Positions 1-6,796 of a stretch of DNA of 64,000 nt are shown in pieces. Within the stretch, counting starts at the first letter, position 1. Every line of letters starts with the position of its first letter. Location: the NCBI RefSeq assembly GCF_014218705.1, contig NZ_JABBJF010000027.1, forward strand, positions 1 to 64,000. The letters are read 5' to 3'. Source of the DNA: Kluyvera sichuanensis. Its GTDB lineage: Bacteria > Pseudomonadota > Gammaproteobacteria > Enterobacterales > Enterobacteriaceae. The notes under the pieces are model-generated. The model did no database searches and was not told the DNA's origin. It worked only from the letters and a program-made list of their open reading frames with translations. Made by a program: the position numbers and the translations under genes.

Positions 1-54
1 GCCTGAACCCCTTTAAAACACACAGCACCATCCGATTTGTCCGGAGGTGAGGCT

Positions 55-324
55 ATGACCCGAATGAGCACAATTTACAGCAGACTTTCATATGGGACGG
101 GAACCGCGTTGACTGGCTGCGGTGTCTCTGCAAAGGCCCATGCCGAAATAACTAAAGAGGTATCGTGGATGCTGGCCGACAAAGTGGCAGGACTCGGTTT
201 AAGTGACTGGGCAATTATTGTCGGTATCGCATGCACCGTTATCACCTGCGGCGTGAACTGGTATTACCGACGAAAAGAGCGGGAGGACCGTCTTAATGGC
301 TATGTCAACAAAGCTGAGGAATAG
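55..324 (+). CDS. Phage holin (class II-like)
   Basis: An 89-residue membrane protein that starts the lysis cassette. One clear hydrophobic segment follows the [11 protein letters not shown] region and a charged tail ([10 protein letters not shown]) comes after it. An upstream in-frame TTG at 37 is possible, but ATG at 55 has a strong GGAGGTGA ribosome site at the right distance. Its 3' end overlaps the endolysin start by 29 bases, so the two are probably translationally coupled. Known role of the family: form membrane lesions that let the endolysin act. The call rests on size, topology and position. Confidence 0.8.
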   Translation: MTRMSTIYSRLSYGTGTALTGCGVSAKAHAEITKEVSWMLADKVAGLGLSDWAIIVGIACTVITCGVNWYYRRKEREDRLNGYVNKAEE

Positions 325-799
325 CGTTATTGCGGCGGTACCGCTTGGCGCTATCGCTATCGCTTCCGCGCTTATCACTGGCCCGACCGGTAATGATGGT
401 CTGGAGGGTGTGCGCTATCAGCCTTATCAGGATGTGGTAAATAAGTGGACAGTCTGTTACGGGCATACAGGCCGCGACATCATGCTTGGGAAAACCTACA
501 CCGAGGCGGAGTGCCGTATTCTTCTCAGAAAAGACCTGAATACTGTGGCGCGCCAGATTGACCCTTACATCAAGGTTCCTATCCCGGCAACAATGCGCGG
601 GGCGCTTTATTCGTTCGCGTACAACGTCGGCGCTGGCAACTTCAAAACCTCTACGCTGTTACGCAAAATCAACCTGGGCGATACGAAAGGCGCATGTGAT
701 CATCTTCGCGTCTGGATTTACGCCGGGAAGAAGAAGTGGGTGGGGCTGATGACACGCCGTGAGATTGAGCGTGAAGTGTGTATGTGGGGGCTGGAGTGA
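296..799 (+). CDS. SAR endolysin, GH24 lysozyme (R21-type)
   Basis: A muramidase that cleaves peptidoglycan during lysis. Residues 10-30 form a weakly hydrophobic Gly/Ala-rich segment typical of signal-anchor-release endolysins. The GH24 catalytic triad is visible as E37, D46 and T52 (Glu-8-Asp-5-Thr spacing in [12 protein letters not shown] and [10 protein letters not shown]), with C54 close by. Length 167 is normal for the R21 family. ATG at 296 or 302 could be the start. The neighbours on both sides are lysis genes. Export would be Sec-dependent, and the pinholin-like holin upstream would trigger release from the membrane. Confidence 0.92.
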   Translation: MAMSTKLRNSVIAAVPLGAIAIASALITGPTGNDGLEGVRYQPYQDVVNKWTVCYGHTGRDIMLGKTYTEAECRILLRKDLNTVARQIDPYIKVPIPATMRGALYSFAYNVGAGNFKTSTLLRKINLGDTKGACDHLRVWIYAGKKKWVGLMTRREIEREVCMWGLE

Positions 800-801
800 A
801 T

Positions 802-891
802 GTGATTTGCTTCTTCATCGCCGCCCTGCTTGCCTTTCATGGCAATGATGCGTGGCCGTGGTTTCTGGCTGTTGGGGTGATTATGTCATGA
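802..891 (+). CDS. Small hydrophobic lysis-cassette peptide (29 aa)
   Basis: A GTG-initiated 29-codon frame fills the gap between endolysin and spanin. It begins two bases after the endolysin stop, and its TGA overlaps the spanin ATG (ATGA). The peptide is hydrophobic and aromatic (ICFFIAALLAFHGNDAWPWF) and would sit in the membrane. The tight packing and stop/start overlap support it being translated. Function is unknown; a lysis accessory peptide is a guess from position. Confidence 0.5.
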   Translation: MICFFIAALLAFHGNDAWPWFLAVGVIMS

Positions 892-1448
892 GCCGTATAA
901 CCGCCATTATTGGCTCGGCGATTTTGTTGGTGGTCGTCGTAATCATTGCGGTGCTCAGTGTACTGCTGGTGCGCAGCAACGCCGCGCTGAACACATCCGA
1001 GAGTGACAACCGGGTACTTCGCAGCGACAACGCATTACAGGCGACGGTAATAACCACGCAGGCTTTCAACTTCAACCGGTTTAACCTGGTAGCGGAGAAC
1101 GCCAGTCGCATGAACTCGCTGATAGATGCTGGTACCGAGAAAACTGTCATCGAATACCGGGAGATTCTCCAACGTGAAAAGACCTGTGATCTGCCTGTTC
1201 CTGCTGATGTCGCTGGTGGGCTGCTCAACTACGCGAACCGTTTACGTGCCAGCGCAATGCACACCGATACCGGGAACGCTGACGCAGCCGGTGATAGCGC
1301 CGCTGCCGCCAGCTCAATAACGTATTGCCAGGCAGTGCTGTGGATTAATCCGCTACTGGCAGCTATTGAGAAGGCCAATAACCAGTTGGGGGGGATCCGC
1401 GACATCGAACAGCAACGCCAACAACCAACTCAAAAGGTAAAGCAATGA
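888..1448 (+). CDS. Inner-membrane spanin (Rz/LysB-like)
   Basis: The i-spanin links the inner membrane to the outer-membrane o-spanin and disrupts the outer membrane at the end of lysis. It has an N-terminal membrane anchor (AIIGSAILLVVVVIIAVLSV, residues 5-24) followed by a long helical periplasmic region rich in Asn, Gln and Glu. ATG at 888 is preferred over the in-frame ATG at 852, because it overlaps the stop of the preceding small gene (ATGA) and places the membrane segment directly at the N-terminus. The o-spanin is nested inside it in another frame, as in lambda Rz/Rz1 and P2 LysB/LysC. Confidence 0.85.
   Translation: MSRITAIIGSAILLVVVVIIAVLSVLLVRSNAALNTSESDNRVLRSDNALQATVITTQAFNFNRFNLVAENASRMNSLIDAGTEKTVIEYREILQREKTCDLPVPADVAGGLLNYANRLRASAMHTDTGNADAAGDSAAAASSITYCQAVLWINPLLAAIEKANNQLGGIRDIEQQRQQPTQKVKQ
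1174..1320 (+). CDS. Outer-membrane spanin lipoprotein (Rz1/LysC-like), nested
   Basis: A 48-residue lipoprotein encoded entirely inside the i-spanin gene in a different frame. The GTG at 1174 gives a Lys-Arg start, a hydrophobic stretch (VICLFLLMSL) and a lipobox LVGC for lipid attachment. The mature part is short and proline-rich (VPAQCTPIPG, PVIAPLPP), as in Rz1. An ATG at 1126 in the same frame would add a non-signal extension and is unlikely. The partner is the i-spanin, and the pair spans the periplasm. Confidence 0.85.
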   Translation: MKRPVICLFLLMSLVGCSTTRTVYVPAQCTPIPGTLTQPVIAPLPPAQ

Positions 1449-1729
1449 ACGAAGCAAAACCGCAGGACGGCAGTACCGTTAAGGGGTATCGATCCCTGAC
1501 CGCCGACGATATCGCGCAAATGAATGGTCTGAAAGAGATTAGCCGTAATTTTTGCGAAACTCTCGACCTTGAACGCACGCACCTCTCTCTGGAGGTTGTA
1601 GAGAGTGGCAGCCAGGCTGAAAAAGAGCGTGCAGAAGCTCTGCGTTGTCTGGCGATTGCCCGCACCAAAATGCAGGAAGCCTGCATGTGGGCATGCCGTG
1701 CAGTCGCCCGCCCTGACGCCGACTGCTGA
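1445..1729 (+). CDS. Acb2/Tad1-like cyclic-nucleotide sponge candidate
   Basis: A 94-residue all-helical protein. The N-terminal motif KGYRSLTADDIAQMNGLKE and the C-terminal block CLAIARTKMQEACMWACRAVARP resemble the small Acb2/Tad1 hairpin family. Characterised members bind cyclic oligonucleotide or ADP-ribose signals and block CBASS or Thoeris defence. The assignment is from memory of the family pattern, not a search. The ATG overlaps the spanin stop (ATGA), so it is co-translated with late lysis genes. The binding specificity cannot be told from sequence. Alternatively it is a family relative with no anti-defence role. Confidence 0.65.
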   Translation: MNEAKPQDGSTVKGYRSLTADDIAQMNGLKEISRNFCETLDLERTHLSLEVVESGSQAEKERAEALRCLAIARTKMQEACMWACRAVARPDADC

Positions 1730-1733
1730 TTAA

Positions 1734-1877
1734 ATGGTGTATTTATTTTTGATTACTCTCCTGTCGCTATGGCTCTGGCGACCGCTGGAGAAACCGAAAT
1801 GGCGTGAATCCGGTTCAGCCATCTCAACGCTGGTGATCATCACCGAGCATCCGGCACGCAGCAAGGGGCTGCGCTGA
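1734..1877 (+). CDS. Small membrane protein (47 aa), unknown
   Basis: A short frame begins five bases after the preceding stop. It has one N-terminal hydrophobic segment (VYLFLITLLSLWLWRP) and a charged, polar tail. Its close spacing and membrane topology suggest a real late-operon gene. I do not recognise the family. No strong ribosome site is visible, so translation may depend on coupling to the gene before it. Confidence 0.4.
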   Translation: MVYLFLITLLSLWLWRPLEKPKWRESGSAISTLVIITEHPARSKGLR

Positions 1878-1891
1878 GATAAGAGCCATAT

Positions 1892-1928
1892 GCATTACAG
1901 AAGCTCTTCACTGAGGGTGAGGGGCTTC
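1892..1928. repeat. Hairpin element, copy 1 (GCATTACAG type)
   Basis: It begins GCATTACAG and folds into a stem: bases 1900-1906 pair with 1922-1928, and TTCAC pairs with GTGAG inside, leaving the loop TGAGG. A second copy with the same leading GCATTACAG and the same TTCACTGAG core, but different stem bases, lies at 2424-2454. Function is unknown; it could be an RNA processing or stability element, or a protein-binding hairpin. Confidence 0.55.
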
Positions 1929-1954
1929 GATAATGTCAATGCGAGGATCCGAAC

Positions 1955-2113
1955 ATGATTAAGACAGGAATCATAACAGCAAAGGTTTCCATCCGTCCTT
2001 ACATGAAGCCTTTGCTTATCCTCTCAGGTGTATTGCACTGGGACTGGTTAACCAATAAGTGCTTTAAGGTGGAAGTGGTTAGCGGCAACACCGCCACCCT
2101 GGAATCGAAATAG
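1955..2113 (+). CDS. Small phage protein (52 aa), unknown
   Basis: An ATG-started frame encoding a basic N-terminal half (IKTGIITAKVSIRPYMKP) followed by a hydrophobic patch and GVLHWDWLTNKC. Short proteins of this type occur in lambdoid late regions, but I cannot name a family. It lies between the first hairpin element and the first terminator. Coding status is plausible rather than certain. Confidence 0.4.
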   Translation: MIKTGIITAKVSIRPYMKPLLILSGVLHWDWLTNKCFKVEVVSGNTATLESK

Positions 2114-2172
2114 TGGTGTAACGAATGAGCAAACCGGACTGGGTGGCATCCGGTGCTGGCCCAGCGAACCGG

Positions 2173-2199
2173 GCAACTAGTACCCTCGCAATAGCGGGG
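2173..2199 (+). terminator. Intrinsic terminator, copy 1
   Basis: A CCC(T)CGC / GCGGGG stem with an AATA loop is followed by CTTTTT. The 20-base core ctcgcaatagcggggctttt recurs exactly around 2926-2945, upstream of another accessory gene. It separates the lysis operon from the following small genes. Confidence 0.7.
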
Positions 2200-2223
2200 C
2201 TTTTTAACAACTGAGGAATGAGC

Positions 2224-2421
2224 ATGACTGTAGTTCTTACGGCAAAACAGATTGAAGAACTGGCAACCTTTGCGAAAGAAGATGGCCAGCCACAATACAC
2301 CATCACCACCGGGACCATCCCTGAGTTCGAAGCTGAGGATGGTGAGATTATCCCTGAATACACCGGGCTGATCGCCTATTCAGATTCGCTGGCGCACGGT
2401 GTGTTGCAGCTCGGCGAATAA
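2224..2421 (+). CDS. Small acidic phage protein, unknown
   Basis: A 65-residue acidic protein (TVVLTAKQIEELATFAKEDG at the N-terminus, then a region rich in Thr, Glu and Ile). ATG at 2224 is chosen because a GAGG ribosome site lies seven bases upstream; the ATG at 2218 would be too close. It has no signal peptide or membrane segment and no motif I recognise. It sits just after a terminator and before the second hairpin element, in the phage accessory block. Confidence 0.6.
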   Translation: MTVVLTAKQIEELATFAKEDGQPQYTITTGTIPEFEAEDGEIIPEYTGLIAYSDSLAHGVLQLGE

Positions 2422-2423
2422 TG

Positions 2424-2454
2424 GCATTACAGCAGGCATTCACTGAGTGCCTGC
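2424..2454. repeat. Hairpin element, copy 2 (GCATTACAG type)
   Basis: GCATTACAG leads into a perfect seven-base stem (GCAGGCA 2432-2438 with TGCCTGC 2448-2454) around the loop TTCACTGAG. The leader and loop match copy 1 at 1892 while the stem bases differ. This pattern suggests that the structure is conserved. It begins two bases after the preceding gene's stop. Confidence 0.55.
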
Positions 2455-2458
2455 AACA

Positions 2459-2495
2459 ATTCCAATAATTCCATAAAACATTCCAAATAACTCCA
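2459..2495. repeat. Four ATTCCA/ACTCCA direct repeats
   Basis: ATTCCA occurs at 2459, 2468 and 2480, and ACTCCA at 2490, at spacings of 9, 12 and 10 bases in an AT-rich stretch. This near-helical phasing upstream of the HNH gene could be a protein-binding array controlling that gene, or chance in AT-rich DNA. Confidence 0.35.
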
Positions 2496-2580
2496 AAAAA
2501 TATAATTAAATCACAGTGTTGAAAAATAATTAGTTAACCTCAATGTATATATGGTGAGGCGATGAATTGAGGATTTACTG

Positions 2581-2901
2581 ATGGGAAAATGGACTGAAGA
2601 AGATATTCAGGCAGTTTGGGAGAAGGCTGATACTGCCTCTAACAATGACAAAGATAAATGGCGCAAAGACCAGTGTGGAGCTTGGATCAGCCGTGATAAA
2701 TATGGTGACCGTAACAGTGTGTACGGTTGGGAAATCGATCATATTAAGACAGTTTCGAATAATGGGACTGACGAGTTAAGTAATTTACGCCCACTGCAGT
2801 GGGAAAATAATGCAGCGCGTGGAGATGGCCGTTTGGTAACAACTGTTACCGCTAAAGGGGTCAATAATATTCGCGTATCTGATACAGATAAAGCGGTTTA
2901 A
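2581..2901 (+). CDS. HNH endonuclease-like protein
   Basis: A 106-residue protein with an HNH-type core: GWEIDHIKTVSNNGTDELSN, then LRPLQWENNAARGD. The Asp-His of the first strand and the Asn-rich helix match the short zinc-free HNH proteins. The N-terminal 45 residues are Trp/Lys/Asp-rich (CGAWISRDKYG). The surrounding DNA is distinctly AT-rich compared with the lysis and head genes, which suggests a separately acquired moron or free-standing homing-type nuclease. It is preceded by about 160 bp without a gene and followed by an intrinsic terminator. Substrate is unknown. Confidence 0.75.
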   Translation: MGKWTEEDIQAVWEKADTASNNDKDKWRKDQCGAWISRDKYGDRNSVYGWEIDHIKTVSNNGTDELSNLRPLQWENNAARGDGRLVTTVTAKGVNNIRVSDTDKAV

Positions 2902-2922
2902 CACTAGTAAGCCTCACACCGG

Positions 2923-2946
2923 CCTCGCAATAGCGGGGCTTTTTTA
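2923..2946 (+). terminator. Intrinsic terminator, copy 2
   Basis: A CCTCGC / GCGGGG stem with an AATA loop and a run of T. It shares ctcgcaatagcggggctttt with the terminator near 2173. It ends the HNH gene transcript. Confidence 0.7.
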
Positions 2947-2985
2947 TGCGTCTCGCACGCGCACATCAAAGAGAGTCTTTCAGTA

Positions 2986-3040
2986 GTGAGCCTGGGCAAT
3001 CCGTTTGCTCTCGGGCGATATTGCCGTGCGACAGGCTCAC
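2986..3040 (+). promoter_or_regulatory. Long stem-loop in the leader of the next gene
   Basis: GTGAGCCTG (2986-2994) is perfectly complementary to CAGGCTCAC (3032-3040), and inside it GGCAAT (2995-3000) pairs with ATTGCC (3020-3025). There is no T-run, so it is not a simple terminator. It lies just before the AAAAGGAAA ribosome site of the following gene and may control its translation or stability. Confidence 0.45.
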
Positions 3041-3058
3041 ACCTAAAAGGAAAAAACC

Positions 3059-3709
3059 ATGTCTAAGACATATCAAATTTGTGAAGTAGCGGTAATGGTT
3101 CCACCGCTTGGAGCAATATCCAATGATGGATTCGGAAATCAGGTTAAACATGGCGAGAAATTCCGCGTGCATCTGTATGCCGTGAAACCTGATTGGCATT
3201 CTGGTAGCAACTTTGAAGGGTTTATCGTTGGGTGGTTTACGCGTGAAGGTTATAGCGACACGCAACACAAGAGTAGCCAAAAAATCATGATGCCTGATGG
3301 TTTTAAACTGATTGCTCTAAGTGTTGACGAGTACGGATTGCCAAAATCATGGGATAGCTTGCCAGTTTATTTCACTGGTGGTTACATCGACCAGAAGGAT
3401 GGCGATGGCACTGTAAGAGTAAAAATTGGGAAGATTAATGGTGTAGAACCTTTCGTTCCCCAAGTAGCCGCTACGGTATTTATTAATGATGCATTCATCT
3501 CAGACCCTACGCCCCAGCAGCCTGCGGCTGATTCCTCGCATTCCGTTTCAATCAACATTGAAGGCATTCTGAAGAACGTGATGGAAAACACAGCTAGAGT
3601 TGCGGCAAAGCAGACAGAAGCAATGGATGCCTTTGAGAAGGCTGTCCGCAAGACCATTCACAAAGAGTGCCTGCCCGGTGGCCTAATCTGGCATCAGCGC
3701 TGCCGCTGA
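3059..3709 (+). CDS. Phage accessory protein (216 aa), unknown
   Basis: I do not recognise this family. The first 150 residues look like a compact beta-rich domain (CEVAVMVPPLGAIS, FRVHLYAVKPDW, FEGFIVGWFTREGY). A Pro/Ser linker (SDPTPQQPAADSSHS) follows, then a helical C-terminal region (GILKNVMENTARVAAKQTEA) that may oligomerise. No signal peptide is seen. It has a good ribosome site (AAAAGGAAAAAACC). Base composition is lower in GC than the head genes. Its end is close to the glycosyltransferase start, so the two are probably co-transcribed. Confidence 0.7.
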   Translation: MSKTYQICEVAVMVPPLGAISNDGFGNQVKHGEKFRVHLYAVKPDWHSGSNFEGFIVGWFTREGYSDTQHKSSQKIMMPDGFKLIALSVDEYGLPKSWDSLPVYFTGGYIDQKDGDGTVRVKIGKINGVEPFVPQVAATVFINDAFISDPTPQQPAADSSHSVSINIEGILKNVMENTARVAAKQTEAMDAFEKAVRKTIHKECLPGGLIWHQRCR

Positions 3710-3720
3710 CGGGAGAGTTT

Positions 3721-5178
3721 ATGCAGGTCACAATTGATGGAGTGGATTACTCCCCGGCCAGCAACGCCTCTTCTCGAATCGGCATAGCCATTTCAACGCA
3801 TAATCGCGCAGAAGTACTGAAACGAGCACTCGAACAGCACATGAGGCATCTTCCCGCCAGCGCGCTGGTGGTGGTAGTCGATGATGGTTCAAAACCTGCA
3901 GCGGTAGTTCCCCACGGCGTGCAGCTGCTTCGCCATGAAACATCACTCGGCATTGTTGCTTCGAAGAACGCCAGCCTATCAGCCCTGATGGATGCCGGGT
4001 GCGAGCATATTTTCCTGTGGGACGATGATGCCTGGCCCATCGCTGATAACTGGCATCTGCCTTATATCGAATCACCAGAGCCGCACCTCGCTTACCAGTT
4101 TCTCGATCTGGCTGGCCGCAATAAGCTGAATGACCTTTCGGTGCTTTACCGTGACGATCAGCATGTGGCGTATACCGGGCAGCGCGGCGTGATGTTGTAT
4201 TACCACCGCAGCGCCATCGAGAAGGTGGGCGGATTCGACCCGGTGTACGGTCGCGGCATGTACGAACACAGCGACCTCGCCCTGCGCATCCATAATGCTG
4301 GCCTGACGACGTGGGCTTACGGTGATGTGGTTGGTTCAGAAAACCTGATCCATTCTCTCGATGAGCATGAGGCTGTGGAGCGTTCGGTGCCGAGGCCAGA
4401 CCGCCAGACGCTGGTGGAACGTAACGTGAAGATCCACAACGAACGGCGTGATGCCGGGTTTACTGGTTACGTTGAATACCGCCAGCAGCGCGACGTGGTT
4501 ATCACAGCGCTTCTCACCAGTCAGCTGGACCCGCAGCGCGGTACGAAAATGGCGGCCGCACCTGACATGCTGACCAAGTGGGCTGTCTCGCTTCGAAATT
4601 GTGGCCGTATCGCGCTGGTGGATGAACTGCAGACAGCACCGGCAGACGTTGAGCTTTATCGCGTTCCTGACGTGAAGATGAATGTCTACTTCCGGCGCTG
4701 GCTGCACATCTGGCAGCACCTGCGTGATCACCCTGAATACCGGTTCGTCTGGTGTACCGATGGTACGGATGTCGAAATGCTCCGCGCACCGTGGGAGGAA
4801 ATGCAGCCTGGTAAGGTTTATCTCGGCTCAGAACCGAAGACCTACGCCGACACCTGGGCAAAGCAGAATCATCCGGAGCGCATCTATCAGGAATTCATTG
4901 AAGCGCACCGCAACGATGTGATGCTTAACGCTGGTCTGCTGGGTGGCACCCGCGCTGATGTAATGGCGTTCGCCCACGGCATTATCCGCCTTTACTACCG
5001 GATCGAGAGTTATCGTTTCTGGAAGAAAGAACAGGCCGGTGCCGCGGTGGGGGATATGATCGCTTTTGGCATCGTTGCACAGTCATTTGCCGACAGGCTT
5101 GTCACTGGCCCTCTGGTGCACACAGTGTTCAAAACTGACGGCATCGGTAAGGAGGGCGCATGGTGGAAACACAAGTGA
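3721..5178 (+). CDS. Two-domain glycosyltransferase (GT-A fold)
   Basis: A 485-residue protein with two transferase-like halves. Residues 20-210 form a GT2-type domain with ISTHNR (24-29), VVDDGS (52-57) and the metal-binding triad DDD (101-103). Residues 255-450 look like a second nucleotide-sugar domain, with CTDGTDVEML (345-354, a DxD-like pair), VYLGSEPKTY and a NAGLLGG motif. ATG at 3721 follows GGGAGAG and keeps the GT2 fold at the N-terminus. No membrane segment is visible, so it is probably cytoplasmic. The acceptor (phage DNA, virion protein or host glycan) is not shown by the sequence. It overlaps the next transferase gene. Confidence 0.8.
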   Translation: MQVTIDGVDYSPASNASSRIGIAISTHNRAEVLKRALEQHMRHLPASALVVVVDDGSKPAAVVPHGVQLLRHETSLGIVASKNASLSALMDAGCEHIFLWDDDAWPIADNWHLPYIESPEPHLAYQFLDLAGRNKLNDLSVLYRDDQHVAYTGQRGVMLYYHRSAIEKVGGFDPVYGRGMYEHSDLALRIHNAGLTTWAYGDVVGSENLIHSLDEHEAVERSVPRPDRQTLVERNVKIHNERRDAGFTGYVEYRQQRDVVITALLTSQLDPQRGTKMAAAPDMLTKWAVSLRNCGRIALVDELQTAPADVELYRVPDVKMNVYFRRWLHIWQHLRDHPEYRFVWCTDGTDVEMLRAPWEEMQPGKVYLGSEPKTYADTWAKQNHPERIYQEFIEAHRNDVMLNAGLLGGTRADVMAFAHGIIRLYYRIESYRFWKKEQAGAAVGDMIAFGIVAQSFADRLVTGPLVHTVFKTDGIGKEGAWWKHK

Positions 5179-5771
5179 AGTTTGTTGTGGTTGGACACCA
5201 TACCCGCTTTGCTTCAGCAGCATTGCTGGCAGGTGAGCTTGGTGCCCACATCCTTATTGATGAAGGTAATAACGGCGCTAACTGGAATCACAGGCGCGCG
5301 CTTGAATGGGCTTCAAAGCAGGATTGTCGGGTTGTAATCATCGAAGATGATGCGTTGCCGCTGTCCGAATCGGCTGATAATTTCCGCAAATGGATAGAAG
5401 AATATCCAGATCATCTAATCAGTTTTTATCTCGGCACTGGCCGACCACCTCAGTATCAGATGCAGATAGCAGAACGGTTGATAGCGGCCGACAAAGCGCG
5501 GGCCAATTACATTACGCTGCCGCGACTGATTCACGGCGTCTGTTATAGCGTGCCGCCACACCACCTTGAACGGGTGCTGTCGCGATGGGACAGCCACAAG
5601 CCTGCTGACTATGCCGTTGGTGATGCATATGGCGGCGAGGTGATTTACCCGTGTTATTCGCTGGTTGATCATGCAGACGGAGAGCCGGTAGAGCGCCATC
5701 CTGACTTAACACCCAGAACAGAGCGCCGCCGAGCGTGGCGATTGGCAATATTTCCAGTAATGAGGTTGTGA
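5160..5771 (+). CDS. Second, small glycosyltransferase-like protein
   Basis: A 203-residue protein with a GT-A-like core: a hydrophobic first strand (KFVVVGHHTR), the motif IIEDDALPL (60-68) in the DxD position, and YGGEVIYPCYSLVDH near the C-terminus, resembling GT25-type transferases. It starts inside the preceding gene with GGAGGGCGC just upstream, so the pair is translationally coupled. No signal or membrane segment is seen. The two proteins plausibly act on the same acceptor, but this is inference. Confidence 0.7.
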   Translation: MVETQVKFVVVGHHTRFASAALLAGELGAHILIDEGNNGANWNHRRALEWASKQDCRVVIIEDDALPLSESADNFRKWIEEYPDHLISFYLGTGRPPQYQMQIAERLIAADKARANYITLPRLIHGVCYSVPPHHLERVLSRWDSHKPADYAVGDAYGGEVIYPCYSLVDHADGEPVERHPDLTPRTERRRAWRLAIFPVMRL

Positions 5772-5807
5772 TGCCACGAACAGAGTGCCGACGCGCCAGG
5801 AGGTTAC

Positions 5808-6176
5808 ATGTCTAAGCTCACAACGTTAAAGCCACGCCTGAAAGCCATTGATACGCGTCGTATAAAGCCGGTTTCCGGTGAGCAGCGCCGCATAAGTGGA
5901 AGTGCAAGGGTGAGTTTGAAGCGTCGAATCTATGCGCGTGATGGTGGTCGCTGCTGTATGTGTAATCGGGTTGTCGATCTTACTGACAGCGAACTGGACC
6001 ACCGCATCGCGCTTCAGTTCGGAGGCGATAACTCAGAGCGGAACCTGTGGACACTCTGCACTGAATGTCACGCAGGCAAGTCAGCGCGTGAAGTGGCCTC
6101 CGGACAGCCTGACGAGCAAGCCCTGCACCATGATGTGCCTGAAGGTAATCGTGGAGCTGGTTTTGTAGGACTCTGA
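5808..6176 (+). CDS. HNH endonuclease of the packaging module
   Basis: A 122-residue HNH nuclease. It has a basic N-terminus, then CCMC (zinc-binding CxxC), LDHRIALQFGGDNSERNLW with the catalytic His, and LCTECHAGKSA with the second zinc pair. HNH proteins directly upstream of HK97-type terminase genes are known to assist cleavage at cos sites. The start ATG follows AGGAGGTTAC, a strong ribosome site. About 110 bp separate it from the small terminase gene. Confidence 0.9.
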   Translation: MSKLTTLKPRLKAIDTRRIKPVSGEQRRISGSARVSLKRRIYARDGGRCCMCNRVVDLTDSELDHRIALQFGGDNSERNLWTLCTECHAGKSAREVASGQPDEQALHHDVPEGNRGAGFVGL

Positions 6177-6283
6177 AGCCTGCCAACCCCCGGGGGGGGT
6201 ATCATCCAGAGTAAACATCGACCGCCCTGGACACCGCCCCCTCTCTCACGCACAGAAAAAATTCCCCTCTGGAGGGTGTAAAC
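6177..6283. other. Candidate cos region
   Basis: This gene-free gap between the HNH nuclease and small terminase contains the striking ACCCCCGGGGGGGG block near 6185 and several short GC-rich repeats. This is the usual place for the packaging (cos) site in HNH-associated cohesive-end phages. The exact nick positions cannot be read from sequence. Confidence 0.35.
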
Positions 6284-6793
6284 ATGTTAACAGCGCAAAA
6301 GCGGAAATTCGCCGTCGCGCTGATGTCCGGTATGTCTCAAAAAGATGCGGCAATAAAAGCGGGATACTCTGAGAAATCCGCACGGTCAAAGGGTTCGCAG
6401 CTTGCAAAAGACCCGGAGGTCATCGCGTTTATTGAACGTAAAAAAAAGGAAGTGATCGAGACAGACGACGTACCGACCTACCGCCAGAATGTTTATACCC
6501 CAGCGGTAAACAACAATGAGAAAAATAAGGCAGCGACACCCCCGCTGGAGGCGCCACCTGTTAGCGGCAGTTTCGACGACCCGCTCAAGTTTCTGATGGC
6601 AGTGATGAATGATGCCACCGAAGAAATTGACGTCAGGAAGGATGCCGCAAAAGCGATGCTTCCCTATATCCACCCCAAAAAGGGCGAGACCGGGAAAAAA
6701 GACGCGCGCAATGCCGCTGCGAAGGTGGCCGCCGGTGCCAGTAAATTCGGCGCCATGGCACCGCCAAAGCTCGTGGTAAATAACAAGGGGTAA
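6284..6793 (+). CDS. terS: Terminase small subunit
   Basis: A 169-residue protein with an N-terminal DNA-binding helix-turn-helix (KRKFAVALMSGMSQKDAAIKAGYSEKSARSKGS) typical of the terminase_2 family. It has a variable middle and a C-terminal helical part (RKDAAKAMLPYIHPKKGE) that would mediate oligomerisation. It recognises the packaging site and loads the large subunit. CTGGAGGG lies just upstream of the ATG. It is immediately followed by terL. Confidence 0.9.
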   Translation: MLTAQKRKFAVALMSGMSQKDAAIKAGYSEKSARSKGSQLAKDPEVIAFIERKKKEVIETDDVPTYRQNVYTPAVNNNEKNKAATPPLEAPPVSGSFDDPLKFLMAVMNDATEEIDVRKDAAKAMLPYIHPKKGETGKKDARNAAAKVAAGASKFGAMAPPKLVVNNKG

Positions 6794-6796
6794 ATC

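Noticed and set aside
2125-2214. 29-codon frame overlapping the first terminator
   Set aside because: It reads straight through the terminator hairpin and T-run and lacks a ribosome site.
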